Shown here one piece after another: positions 1-6,770 of a DNA stretch of 10,482 bases; positions within the stretch are counted from its first letter, which is position 1; each line of letters opens with the position of its first letter. The translations under genes and the position numbers were made by a program. Origin of the DNA: Deltaproteobacteria bacterium (GTDB taxonomy: Bacteria > Desulfobacterota > Desulfobacteria > Desulfobacterales > ETH-SRB1); contig QMMZ01000030.1 of the NCBI GenBank assembly GCA_003647525.1, positions 1-10,482 on the forward strand, written 5' to 3'. The notes under the pieces are model-generated. The model was not told the DNA's origin and made no database searches. It worked only from the letters and a program-made list of their open reading frames with translations.

Positions 1-99
1 AATCCTTCTTCAAAGGATATGATTGAGGCAGGAGATACTCTGATAGCCATTGGTGCTGATAGTAATATAGCAAAGCTGGAAAGACTTTTAAATCCCTAA
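1..99 (+). CDS. TrkA-C (RCK) domain protein, C-terminal fragment
   Basis: The window opens inside a gene. The 32 visible residues end at a TAA (97-99). They carry the closing pattern of an RCK C-terminal (TrkA-C) regulatory domain: an acidic-glycine turn followed by hydrophobic strand (AGDTLIAIG, residues 10-18 of the fragment), then a final helix (KLERLL). In this family the domain binds ligands and gates K+ channels or Trk/Ktr transporters on the cytoplasmic side. I cannot see the upstream RCK_N or any membrane part, so whether this is a potassium channel, a TrkA subunit or a transporter carrying TrkA-C domains is open. It is convergent with the next gene, with only 42 bases between the two stops. 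The family call is fairly secure; the exact protein is not. Confidence 0.7.
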   Translation, partial: NPSSKDMIEAGDTLIAIGADSNIAKLERLLNP

Positions 100-141
100 C
101 ATTCGAACAACCGGTTCAAGCGGATGGGGGAGCCTGGCGGG

Positions 142-549
142 CTAAAATTCTTTGTAAATTCTTGCCAAAGGATGACCGGGAGCTTTTATCTCAAGATCCA
201 AAAAATAACCATAGGGTGTCTGAACAATAGAATAGCCCGCTTTTTCCAGCCGTTCTCGTGTCCGGTCTAATAATTTCTGAGCCTTTATTGCTTCAGCCTT
301 TTCTTCTCCCAGATGCGTGAAAGAATGAAGAACGATATTTTCTGTTTCCCATTTGCGGGCCAGCCACTTTGAGTTTTTTACCAGCTTTGTCTCAGCAGAG
401 CTGCCGTCTTCAACATCCCTGGGCTCTATGTGAATAAAAGCCACTACAGTATTATCGTTTTCAGCAGATTGGGCATCCTGAGCATTTTCAAGGGTTTTTA
501 TGGCCGGGGTCCAGTTAAAATTATTGCAAAACCAGAATAATACACGCAT
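142..549 (-). CDS. Stand-alone archaeal-type threonyl-tRNA synthetase editing-domain protein
   Basis: This 135-residue protein matches along its whole length the N-terminal editing domain of archaeal ThrRS (tRNA-Thr_ED, D-aminoacyl-tRNA deacylase-like fold). It begins with a short strand (MRVLFWF), then a VVAFIHIE strand (35-42), the FTHL motif with H79, the PYGYF motif (112-116) and the terminal GHPLAR motif (125-130). In archaeal ThrRS this domain hydrolyses Ser-tRNA(Thr). Here no aminoacylation or anticodon domain follows, because the gene stops five residues after GHPLAR. The lysine that, as I recall, follows GYY in Pyrococcus ThrRS and helps serine recognition is replaced by leucine (GYFLDLE), so the substrate may differ. 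A plausible ribosome site (AAAAGG, 561-566) lies 11 bases before the ATG. It is divergent from the gene at 684. Function as a trans-editing factor is inference; the domain identity is secure. Confidence 0.8.
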   Translation of the reverse strand: MRVLFWFCNNFNWTPAIKTLENAQDAQSAENDNTVVAFIHIEPRDVEDGSSAETKLVKNSKWLARKWETENIVLHSFTHLGEEKAEAIKAQKLLDRTRERLEKAGYSIVQTPYGYFLDLEIKAPGHPLARIYKEF

Positions 550-653
550 AAATAAAAAATCCTTTTAAAATTATTTTTAAAACAATATAGTTACTATTAT
601 TATAATATAAAATCACAGAAAAATTATTTCAACTTTTTTCTATTTTTAATTTG

Positions 654-662
654 TGTTATAAA
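654..662 (+). promoter_or_regulatory. Candidate extended -10 element for the 684 gene
   Basis: The sequence TGTTATAAA has the TGn-plus-TATAAA form of an extended -10 element. It lies in a very AT-rich divergent spacer (550-683), and a transcript would start about 15 bases before the start codon at 684. No good -35 hexamer is visible at 16-18 bases upstream. This is a weak prediction in AT-rich DNA. Confidence 0.3.
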
Positions 663-683
663 AGATTCCTCAGGAGATCTAAC

Positions 684-1046
684 ATGTCAAAACAAATTTC
701 TTTTTCCAAGTATGAACAAAAAGTTCTTCCCAACTTCCGACAAAAAATCAGTCAGGCAGAATCTACCGAGGATGTAAAAAAGTTTTTTGTCTATACTGTC
801 AAAGAGTTATTAGAAAGTATTTTTGCTGGAAAAATTGACTTTGAATATGAAGACGTAGTATTAATGCCAAGCAGAGAGCCATATTATGTTTTGAGCAAAC
901 AGCTTGTTTTTTCCAATGAATTTAAATCTGTTTGGAAGGACTCGGATTTACCTCGTTTGCTTTTCCGATTAGCGGAAACCGCGGTGCATCGATATAAGCA
1001 TCTTGAAAAGGGACCGGAAAAAACCGAGGCTAAAATTAGAATATAG
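684..1046 (+). CDS. Small conserved-looking protein of unknown function
   Basis: This 120-residue soluble protein was not recognised. The frame is open further upstream to 651, but the ATG at 684 is preferred because AGGAGAT (672-678) sits five bases before it; the upstream ATG has no ribosome site. The protein begins MSKQISFSKYEQKVL and is rich in charged residues and predicted helices, with no signal peptide, membrane segment or cysteine pair. A helical N-terminal half (to about residue 48) leads into an acidic strand (IDFEYEDVVLM, 51-61), a PSREPYYVL turn and a final amphipathic helix (LPRLLFRLAETAVHRYKHLE, 89-108). No catalytic motif stands out. It may be a small regulator or adaptor, but nothing nearby indicates a role. 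Codon use and the strong ribosome site support a real gene. Confidence 0.65.
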   Translation: MSKQISFSKYEQKVLPNFRQKISQAESTEDVKKFFVYTVKELLESIFAGKIDFEYEDVVLMPSREPYYVLSKQLVFSNEFKSVWKDSDLPRLLFRLAETAVHRYKHLEKGPEKTEAKIRI

Positions 1047-1359
1047 GTAACACTTCAGCGCTCAATTTAGGTTAAAATATTTTTTGTGGCCACCTATATC
1101 CTGAAATTATGAAATATCCGGGTGAAGCTTGGCTGGGTAAGATATCAGGGTCAAGGCTAAAGACCAGAACCTGGAGGCAATAATAGAATCCCTTTAACAT
1201 CAGGCTTCTCGATATATTTCTTGAATTCCCCCAAAAAGCCCTTAGCATAGCCTGAATATTCGAGGGAATATGGTTTTAATGTATTATACCTGCAACTCAC
1301 GCTCAGACGATTTTTTGTTTCAAAAACCTGATATTTTACGATTAACTTAGGTTGGCCGA
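1047..1359. other. Gene-poor spacer between convergent genes, with an unassigned minus-strand open stretch
   Basis: This stretch separates the 684 gene from the convergent tupC. Besides the 15-base repeat at 1059, it holds a minus-strand frame open from about 1372 down to a TAG at 1157-1159. The translation looks protein-like (for example KLIVKYQVFETKNRLSVSCR and, near the end, GILLLPPGSG). It has no ATG; the only usual alternative start is a GTG at 1298-1300, giving 47 residues with no clear ribosome site. It overlaps the tupC end slightly in another frame. It could be the tail of a decayed gene or chance. I did not recognise the family. A short plus-strand frame from about 1108 (MKYPGEAWLGKISG) was also noted without support. 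Confidence 0.3.
1059..1073. repeat. 15-base repeat shared with the 9581 element
   Basis: CGCTCAATTTAGGTT at this site is identical to bases 9581-9595, the left end of the inverted-repeat element beside ftsK. Here it lies 13 bases after the stop codon of the 684 gene and is followed by AAAATATTTTTT. I do not see the rest of the element, so this may be a truncated copy or a shared end sequence. Confidence 0.5.
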
Positions 1360-2040
1360 TTATTGGCGCAATTTAAAACGCTCTGCCTGGGCGGTGGTAA
1401 GTTTGCCTTGGTCAAGGAAAAAAGTATGGTGGGCTAATGAAGAAATCTGATATATGTAATGTGTTGTAAACATTATGGTTATTTTTCTTTGTTCATTTAT
1501 CTGTTTTAGAGTATTTATAATAGCAGCCTGATTTTCCACATCTAAATTCGAACTAGGTTCGTCACACAAAAGCACTTCAGGGGAAACAGCCAGCGCTCTG
1601 GCAAGTGCTACCCGCTGAGTCTCACCGCCTGAAAGCCGGTGCGCCTGAGCCTGGATAAAATTACTCATTCCAACAAGATCAAGAGTTTCTTCAATAATAA
1701 TTCCCCTCTTTTTTTGAGAAATACCCCTGATCTTTAAGCCAAATTCCACATTTTTATAAACCGTGCCTGTAAATAAAATGGGGTGCTGATCTATCATAAC
1801 TACTTCCCTGCGCAAGTTTTGCAGGTAAGACTCAAAAAAACTTACCCGAGTTGAATGGTAAAAGACATCTCCAGCGGTAGGAGCCTCAAGAAAACCGAGA
1901 ATATTCAAAAGAGTTGTTTTGCCGGCACCGTTTGGGCCAAGCAAAGCGTAAATTTTTCCTTTTTCAATTTCCATTAAAGGAATGTCTAAAACTGTCCTTG
2001 AACCATATTTCCTGCTTATCTTTGATAATACATAAAGCAT
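1360..2040 (-). CDS. tupC: Tungstate/molybdate-type ABC transporter ATP-binding protein
   Basis: This 226-residue ABC ATPase is the energising subunit of the importer encoded with the next two genes. Its motifs are intact: Walker A GPNGAGKT (35-42), a Q-loop glutamine (Q85), signature LSGGETQ (136-142), Walker B LLCDEP (157-162), the D-loop SNLD (164-167) and the switch histidine in TTHY (H194). It stops soon after the nucleotide-binding domain and lacks the C-terminal TOBE regulatory domain found in many ModC proteins, as expected for short TupC-type subunits. Its start codon overlaps the stop of tupB by one base (TGATG), so translation is probably coupled; a GGGGAG lies about 12 bases upstream. 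Naming as TupC rests on the clear TupA in the same operon. Specificity between tungstate and molybdate cannot be read from the ATPase itself. Confidence 0.85.
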   Translation of the reverse strand: MLYVLSKISRKYGSRTVLDIPLMEIEKGKIYALLGPNGAGKTTLLNILGFLEAPTAGDVFYHSTRVSFFESYLQNLRREVVMIDQHPILFTGTVYKNVEFGLKIRGISQKKRGIIIEETLDLVGMSNFIQAQAHRLSGGETQRVALARALAVSPEVLLCDEPSSNLDVENQAAIINTLKQINEQRKITIMFTTHYIYQISSLAHHTFFLDQGKLTTAQAERFKLRQ

Positions 2041-2735
2041 CAGGTTCCGGTTCTCCCCTGGAAAAAATGAAAAATAAGATTAATACTAAAGCTTAATACC
2101 AGCAATATAATACCCAGAGCCACAGCCAGGATGAATTCTCCCTTATCATATTCCAATGCCATAGCAGTAGTCATGGTACGGGTAAATCCCCTGGCATTTC
2201 CTCCAAGCATCATACTTATACCCACTTCAGCGATAACTCTGCCAAATGCGGCTATCACTGCAGCAACTATCCCAAACCTGGCCTCTCTGAATATTACGCA
2301 GGCTGTCTGCCGGCGATTAGCTCCTAAAGTCATGGCGGTTTTACGGTATCTTTCATCAATTCTGCTTATAGCAGCTATTGTCAGGGTTGCTACTATGGGC
2401 AGGACTAGTATGATCTGGCCGATAACTATGGCTTTCTGAGTGTAAAGCAGATCTAAAGAACCAAGAATACTTCTTCTTGAGATAAATGAATATACAAAAA
2501 GACCTATAACCACAGTAGGAAGGGAAAGCATTGTATTTAAGCATATTATAAGAATACGCTTACCTTTAAAAGATGCGTAAGCTATTAAAAAACCCAGGGG
2601 TAGGCCCATCAGGCTTGCGAATAAAGTGGAAATACCGCTTACCTTAAGAGATACACATACAATTGAAAGCACTTCTGGGTCTAATGAAAAAATAAGAAGA
2701 ATTGCGGATAAAAAGCTGTCAGTTAGAAGTTCCAT
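2040..2735 (-). CDS. tupB: Tungstate/molybdate-type ABC transporter permease
   Basis: This is a 231-residue inner-membrane permease of the binding-protein-dependent (MetI-like) superfamily. Hydrophobic segments fall at about 22-55, 60-85, 100-125, 152-180 and 202-226. The cytoplasmic EAA-type coupling loop, which docks on the ATPase, is visible at about 135-170 (MTLGANRRQTACVIFREA, followed by the conserved glycine at 165 and IAEVG). The stretch GGNARGFTRTMTTAMALE is typical of TupB/ModB-like permeases. The first 13 bases overlap the end of tupA and there is no clear ribosome site, so expression is probably by translational coupling. It presumably forms a homodimer with two TupC subunits to import the oxyanion delivered by TupA. 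The 5' end and frame are unambiguous. Confidence 0.87.
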   Translation of the reverse strand: MELLTDSFLSAILLIFSLDPEVLSIVCVSLKVSGISTLFASLMGLPLGFLIAYASFKGKRILIICLNTMLSLPTVVIGLFVYSFISRRSILGSLDLLYTQKAIVIGQIILVLPIVATLTIAAISRIDERYRKTAMTLGANRRQTACVIFREARFGIVAAVIAAFGRVIAEVGISMMLGGNARGFTRTMTTAMALEYDKGEFILAVALGIILLVLSFSINLIFHFFQGRTGT

Positions 2736-3622
2736 GGATAAAAAAGCTGATTTCCCATAAGCCTGTAATTTGTTATTAGGAACTGCGCTTTAGGTGAGAT
2801 AAGCCAGCTTGCAAATTTTTCAGCCAGTTCATGTTTCACATGCGGATGCCTGGCAGAATTGACAGGAATCACGCCATAGGGATTATTTAAAAAAGAATCG
2901 CCCTCACACATGATCTCCAAATCAATACTTTCTTTCCTGCCGTATTTATATTTTATATATGTACCTCTATCAGAAAGGGTATATGCATGTTTCTCGTCAG
3001 CATACATTATTGTTTTTCCCATACCCTGTCCTATTGAAATATACCAGGCCATAGAATTTTCAGGAAATGCAAAGCAGATTTCTGCTTTCTTCCCTTTTTT
3101 TAATATCTCGGTCTTTCTCACTTCTAAAGGAACTCCTGTTGTTTGCCAAAGAGCCTGTTCCTTGGTTTGAGTACCGCTGTCGTCACCACGGGATATAAAT
3201 AGAGCTTCGGCTTTGGCTATCCCTGCCAATGCAGCGGCTGCATTACTTTGCCCTCGAATGCCGGCTGGGTCATCTGAAGGCCCCAGTATTACAAAATCAT
3301 TATACATTACAGCATAGCGTTTTGTGCCGTAACCCTCTTTTATAAATTTTTCTTCTCTTTCCTTTGCATGGACAAAAATTACATCCACATTGCCATCTAT
3401 CCCGTCCTGAATGGCTGCACCTGTTCCCTTGGCAAATACCTTTACGCGGATTCCAGTGTCCTTTTCAAGCTCAGGCAATAGAACATCAAGCAGGCCGGAT
3501 GCCTGAGTGCTTGTTGTCGTAGCCATTTTAATAATTTTATCTTCTCCAGGCGCAACTCCATAAATCAGTAAAATTGCTATTAAGGGCGGTATTACTTTTA
3601 AAATTAAATTTCTTTTCTTCAT
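2723..3622 (-). CDS. tupA: Tungstate-binding periplasmic protein
   Basis: This 299-residue substrate-binding protein has a Sec-type N-terminus: KKR, then a hydrophobic run to about residue 22. The mature part opens with the hallmark TTTST motif (35-39) and continues SGLLDVLLPELE, as in TupA-type tungstate-binding proteins. Further matches are FVHAKEREEKFI (83-94), NDFVILGP (108-115) and SRGDDSGTQTKE (144-155), the conserved ligand-site segments of the family. No lipobox cysteine is present, so it is probably soluble in the periplasm rather than a lipoprotein. A TAGGA ribosome site lies seven bases before the ATG. It follows the regulator gene by 24 bases and overlaps tupB by 13, so all four genes likely form one operon. 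In characterised members tungstate is bound far better than molybdate; that selectivity is assumed here, not seen. Confidence 0.9.
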   Translation of the reverse strand: MKKRNLILKVIPPLIAILLIYGVAPGEDKIIKMATTTSTQASGLLDVLLPELEKDTGIRVKVFAKGTGAAIQDGIDGNVDVIFVHAKEREEKFIKEGYGTKRYAVMYNDFVILGPSDDPAGIRGQSNAAAALAGIAKAEALFISRGDDSGTQTKEQALWQTTGVPLEVRKTEILKKGKKAEICFAFPENSMAWYISIGQGMGKTIMYADEKHAYTLSDRGTYIKYKYGRKESIDLEIMCEGDSFLNNPYGVIPVNSARHPHVKHELAEKFASWLISPKAQFLITNYRLMGNQLFYPWNF

Positions 3623-3646
3623 TTTTTTCCTATTAGGTATTAACGA

Positions 3647-4558
3647 CTAGTTGTTTTTTGGATAAACTACCTTGCCTGAAAGTTTAAGGTCGTATCCAGA
3701 CAAATTTGCACCAAGCTTCTTAAATGAATCTTCTACAAGCAACCCGAGAAAGAACTGAACACCTTTGTCAAAAAAGCGCTCTTTTGAAATCATAAGGTCG
3801 TATCTTTCCCAGCGAACAGGTATGAAATCAAGATCAAGAAGCCCGGCAACAGCCCTTATGCCAGGTCCGGCATCAGCACGTCCGGATAGAATTTCAAGAC
3901 CAATATCCAGATGGCTGGAAAATTCATTATGATAACCATCAATCTTTTTGCCTTCGATACTTTCTTTCTTAAGCTCCCTGTCAAACAAAAGACGTGTGCC
4001 AGTACCGATAGGGCGGTTTACAATCCTTATTTCCTTTCTTGCCAGGTCTGAAATTTTATTAATGTTTTTTGGATTTTCATTTTGTATAATTATGCCCTGT
4101 TCCCTGCGGCAAAAATTAACTACAGCAGGCATCTTCTCAAGCTCTTGATTAGCAAACTCGAAATTGTATTCTTCCTCATTATCTTGCAACAGATGACTTG
4201 ACGCCATGTGACATTTATTCTGTCGCAAAGCCCTAAGCCCCCCCATGCTTCCTAAATTTCCAAATACAGCGATATGATTTGAGTGTATACTATTAAAAAG
4301 AGAAACTGTTCTTCCAAGTAGAGGATCGTTGCTTCCCGTTATAATTAGAAGCCCTTCGTAAGGAGGAAGCTGAGTTGTAGATTCCGGATAATTTATGGTG
4401 TTTGTTTCAATCCATTGCTCTACAAGATGCCTGGGGAAAAGCCATTTGCCGGTAATTTTTGTTGCAGGCAGTCCTTTTTCTGCAACAAGAGAATATATCA
4501 TCTTTTCGTTTACAGCCAGAAATTGGGCAACTTCTTTTGTTGAAAACAGTTTCTCCAT
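3647..4558 (-). CDS. HTH / molybdate-binding-like (PBP-like) transcriptional regulator
   Basis: This 303-residue protein has an excisionase-type helix-turn-helix at 4-52 (FSTKEVAQFLAVNEKMIYSL, then GKWLFP and a final helix). It is followed by a periplasmic-binding-protein-like sensor domain from about 68 to 285. The sensor shows the usual blocks of this family (COG1910/PBP_like): GSNDPLLGR (75-83), GSMGGLRAL (103-111) with HMASSHLL after it, RPIGTGTRLLFDREL (182-196), and SGRADAGPGI (225-234). There is no signal peptide, so the sensor is cytoplasmic and would monitor molybdate or tungstate directly. It is the first gene of the operon, so it probably regulates itself and tupABC. A TATAAT -10 (4584-4589, minus) lies 26 bases upstream of the start codon. 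There is little ribosome-site sequence before the ATG. The ligand is inferred from the family and the neighbours. Confidence 0.85.
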   Translation of the reverse strand: MEKLFSTKEVAQFLAVNEKMIYSLVAEKGLPATKITGKWLFPRHLVEQWIETNTINYPESTTQLPPYEGLLIITGSNDPLLGRTVSLFNSIHSNHIAVFGNLGSMGGLRALRQNKCHMASSHLLQDNEEEYNFEFANQELEKMPAVVNFCRREQGIIIQNENPKNINKISDLARKEIRIVNRPIGTGTRLLFDRELKKESIEGKKIDGYHNEFSSHLDIGLEILSGRADAGPGIRAVAGLLDLDFIPVRWERYDLMISKERFFDKGVQFFLGLLVEDSFKKLGANLSGYDLKLSGKVVYPKNN

Positions 4559-4583
4559 AATTGTTTACATATATTTTTAAGTT

Positions 4584-4589
4584 ATTATA
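4584..4589 (-). promoter_or_regulatory. Candidate -10 box of the regulator-tupABC operon
   Basis: Read on the minus strand this is a perfect TATAAT. Transcription would begin near 4577 and leave a leader of roughly 20 bases before the regulator ATG. The -35 region is poor. The box lies inside TAAGTTATTATAC (4578-4590, plus-strand reading), whose first ten bases recur exactly at 4885-4894 before the TonB receptor gene, which suggests a common operator. Confidence 0.45.
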
Positions 4590-4606
4590 CGTCAATATAT
4601 TTTAGT

Positions 4607-4784
4607 AACCGTTCACAGTTTACGGTTCACAGTTCACGGTTAGAAAGCGATGAAGTCAGAAAACATATAACCTCACAATGAAATATAAACTTTAGTTCTC
4701 ACACTTGCCTGCCGCTGGCAGGACTGAATCTCTATGTGATACGTTTTGATCAACCGTGAACCGTGAACCGACAACCATAAACCG
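4607..4784. repeat. Imperfect inverted repeat built of GTTCAC/GTGAAC units, with a central hairpin
   Basis: The left arm (4607-4641) is made of GTTCAC(A/G)GTT-like units in tandem. The right arm (4752-4784) has the same units inverted (AACCGTGAACCGTGAACCG). Bases 4623-4641 and 4752-4770 can pair over 19 positions with a single mismatch, enclosing about 110 bases. Inside, 4708-4722 forms a perfect small hairpin (CCTGCC, GCT loop, GGCAGG). The whole unit sits between the divergent regulator and TonB receptor genes. It resembles interspersed intergenic repeats of REP or MITE type, but nothing coding is present and I cannot tell whether other copies exist. Confidence 0.65.
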
Positions 4785-4861
4785 CTTGTTAATTATCTAT
4801 GTGTTATTATTTGTCAGTATTCGTTATTGTTCTATCATTTAAGAATTATATGGGAATTGTC

Positions 4862-4898
4862 TTGACAGATAATGGCATTAACTCTAAGTTATTAACTT
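4862..4898 (+). promoter_or_regulatory. Candidate promoter and palindromic operator for the TonB receptor gene
   Basis: A consensus -35 TTGACA (4862-4867) is followed after 17 bases by TAAGTT (4885-4890), a weak -10. The -10 is embedded in a palindrome, AAGTTA-T-TAACTT (4886-4898), which could bind a dimeric repressor. The ten bases TAAGTTATTA (4885-4894) are repeated exactly at 4578-4587, over the -10 of the divergent operon. The HTH/PBP-like regulator is the obvious candidate to bind both sites. This is inferred from sequence alone. Confidence 0.4.
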
Positions 4899-4916
4899 TC
4901 TCAGGTTATTATCAGT

Positions 4917-4945
4917 GGGCGAGTCTTGTATCATGTGATTTGCCC
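4917..4945 (+). promoter_or_regulatory. Leader hairpin upstream of the TonB receptor gene
   Basis: GGGCGAGTC (4917-4925) can pair with GATTTGCCC (4937-4945) as a nine-base-pair stem with two G-U pairs and an 11-base loop. It ends 35 bases before the receptor start and would lie in the transcript from the promoter at 4862. There is no following T-run, so it is not a terminator. It does not match a riboswitch class that I recognise. Confidence 0.35.
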
Positions 4946-4980
4946 GGATTTATTGAGAAGCTACGAGATATATTGATATT

Positions 4981-6734
4981 ATGCTGATGTTGCTGAAAAA
5001 AATCATGTTGGTATTAACTTTAACTTTTATTGTCCATACCGGTATGGCATCGGCACAGGATATTCAAAATATACCTGAAAGCGATAGCGATAAGCGTATC
5101 TTCTATCTGGGAGAGGTGGTTGTGGAGGGAAAAGCCGAGACCATTACCAAAGTTGCAACCGTAGATTCAGTAGACAAAGAAAAAATTGAACTAACAACAT
5201 CCTTAAATGTTTCCGATGCATTAAATACAGCCCCAGGTGTCACAATTTCAGTAGGCACTAAAAATGAAAAAAACATTAACATCCGGGGATTCAGCCAGAG
5301 GTAAACCTCGGCTCAATGGTGGACAAGTTCTATGTTACCATAAATGGCGGATGTTTAGATTCCGAAGGTTTTGGACTGCCTGAAGGTTTCGATTCTACAG
5401 TCAATGAAGATGGAGGAAAAAGAGAGAACTCAGCTATTGATCAGAAGAGCGGTTCTTTTAAGATAGGATTTTTGCCGACTCAGGGTCATGAATATGCATT
5501 TGGTGTAAACTTTGTTGACAGTGAATGGGGTTTTCCTCCTCATGCAACAGACGACAGTCCGAGGTACTGGCGTTTTACCGACTGGGAAAAAACCACATAT
5601 TATCTTATTGGAGATACAGGGATAACGGACAAACTGCTGCTTAAAACCCGATTTTTCAGGGATGAATACTATAATGTATTGGATTCCTATGATGACACAA
5701 CATATACAACACAGGACGAAAAATCTTCATGGCATAGTACTTATGACGATTATAGTAATGGCATTTCAGCAGTTATCCGTACAGACTATCTAAAGAAAAA
5801 TACTATCAGCTTTTCTTTTCATTTTAAGGAAGACATTCATAAAGAACAGGATGATTACGCTTCCACCTGGGAACGCTATGAAACCGATACATACTCTTAC
5901 GGTATAGAGGATGACATAAAACTTGCGGAAAGCATTTCTGTTTTACTCGGCGCAAGTTATGACATTCATGATCCCAGATATGCCAACGGAGGAGCTTTAC
6001 GCGATGATGAACATGCATTTAATCCTCAGGCCGGTATAAGCTGGGATGCTGCTGAAGATTTGGCTTTGCATTTTTCCGTTGGAAGAAAGACCCGGTTCCC
6101 GACCCTGAATGAACTGTATTCCGGCCTTTTGGGCAGAAACTTGCCAAATCCTGGCTTAAAAGAAGAAAAAGCAGTAAATTATGAACTTGGTATAGACAAA
6201 TATCTGCCGGAAAATACTAATGTAGGGTTTACTCTGTTTTACTCTGATATAGATGATCTAATTGTTAAAAAACAAATCGCTTCTAAGACCGATCAGTATC
6301 AAAATATAGGTGAAGCACGGTACAAAGGTCTGGAATTCAGTTTTAAGTCAGGCTATTTTAGACAACACAATGCAGAACTCCATTACACTTTTCTTGAAGT
6401 AGAGGACAGATCCTCAGATAGGACCAGCGATCATCTGGAGGACAGACCCAAACATAAATTATATATAAGCGATCTTTTTAAAATATATGACTGGCTATCT
6501 TTCTTTGCAAAGTTGGAATGGAACTCAAAAAGATATTATGAAGACTATGATACCAGCCAGTGGATGACACTGGACAGTTTTACAACAGTTGATGCTAAAG
6601 CAATAGGCAAAATTACAAAATTTCTGAATATAGAGGCAGGAGCAAAAAATATCTTTGATAAAGAATATGAGTTCGCTTCTGGATATCCAAGAAGGGGAAG
6701 GACTTTTTTTGTTCAGTTGCAGGGAAAATTCTAA
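4981..6734 (+). pseudogene. TonB-dependent outer-membrane receptor, broken by an internal deletion
   Basis: Two reading frames make up one receptor gene. The first (4981-5304) gives a signal peptide ending in ASA, a TonB-box-like start (LGEVVVEG) and the beginning of the plug domain (SDALNTAPGVTISVG, NINIRGFSQR), then a TAA. The second frame (from about 5301, shifted) continues directly with barrel sequence (VNLGSMVDKFYVTINGG) and runs to a typical C-terminal end with a final phenylalanine (FFVQLQGKF). The rest of the plug, normally something like IDGIP..., the YGPN segment and GGAINI, is absent, so I estimate that 80 to 100 residues plus a frame shift are lost. The late barrel motifs are well kept (GRKTRFPTLNELYSG, GIDKYLPENTNVGFTLFYSD, NIFDKEYEFASGYPRRGRTF). 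The break sits at a short inverted repeat, GAGGT-AA-ACCTC. An intact receptor would import a siderophore-like or metal-oxyanion complex. A sequencing or assembly error is the main alternative. Confidence 0.8.
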
Positions 6735-6770
6735 ACATTCAATTTGCCTTTCTATCGCAAGGAGTTTGAC

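Noticed and set aside
2131..2439. Plus-strand frame of 102 codons opposite tupB
   Set aside because: It is a shadow of the membrane-protein gene on the other strand, whose motifs are clear.
4607..4784. Possible CRISPR array
   Set aside because: The repeated units are short, variable and inverted with no uniform spacers, and there are no cas genes.
4785..4980. Possible Moco/Tuco or cobalamin riboswitch in the receptor leader
   Set aside because: A hairpin is present at 4917-4945, but I could not match the conserved core of either class.
4799..4987. Plus-strand open frame of 62 codons before the TonB receptor
   Set aside because: It has no ribosome site, overlaps the candidate promoter, palindrome and leader hairpin, and has no recognisable protein pattern.
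5316..6734. Barrel half as an independent gene starting at the ATG at 5316
   Set aside because: The sequence upstream in that frame is already barrel-like, there is no ribosome site or signal peptide, and a barrel without a plug and export signal would not work.
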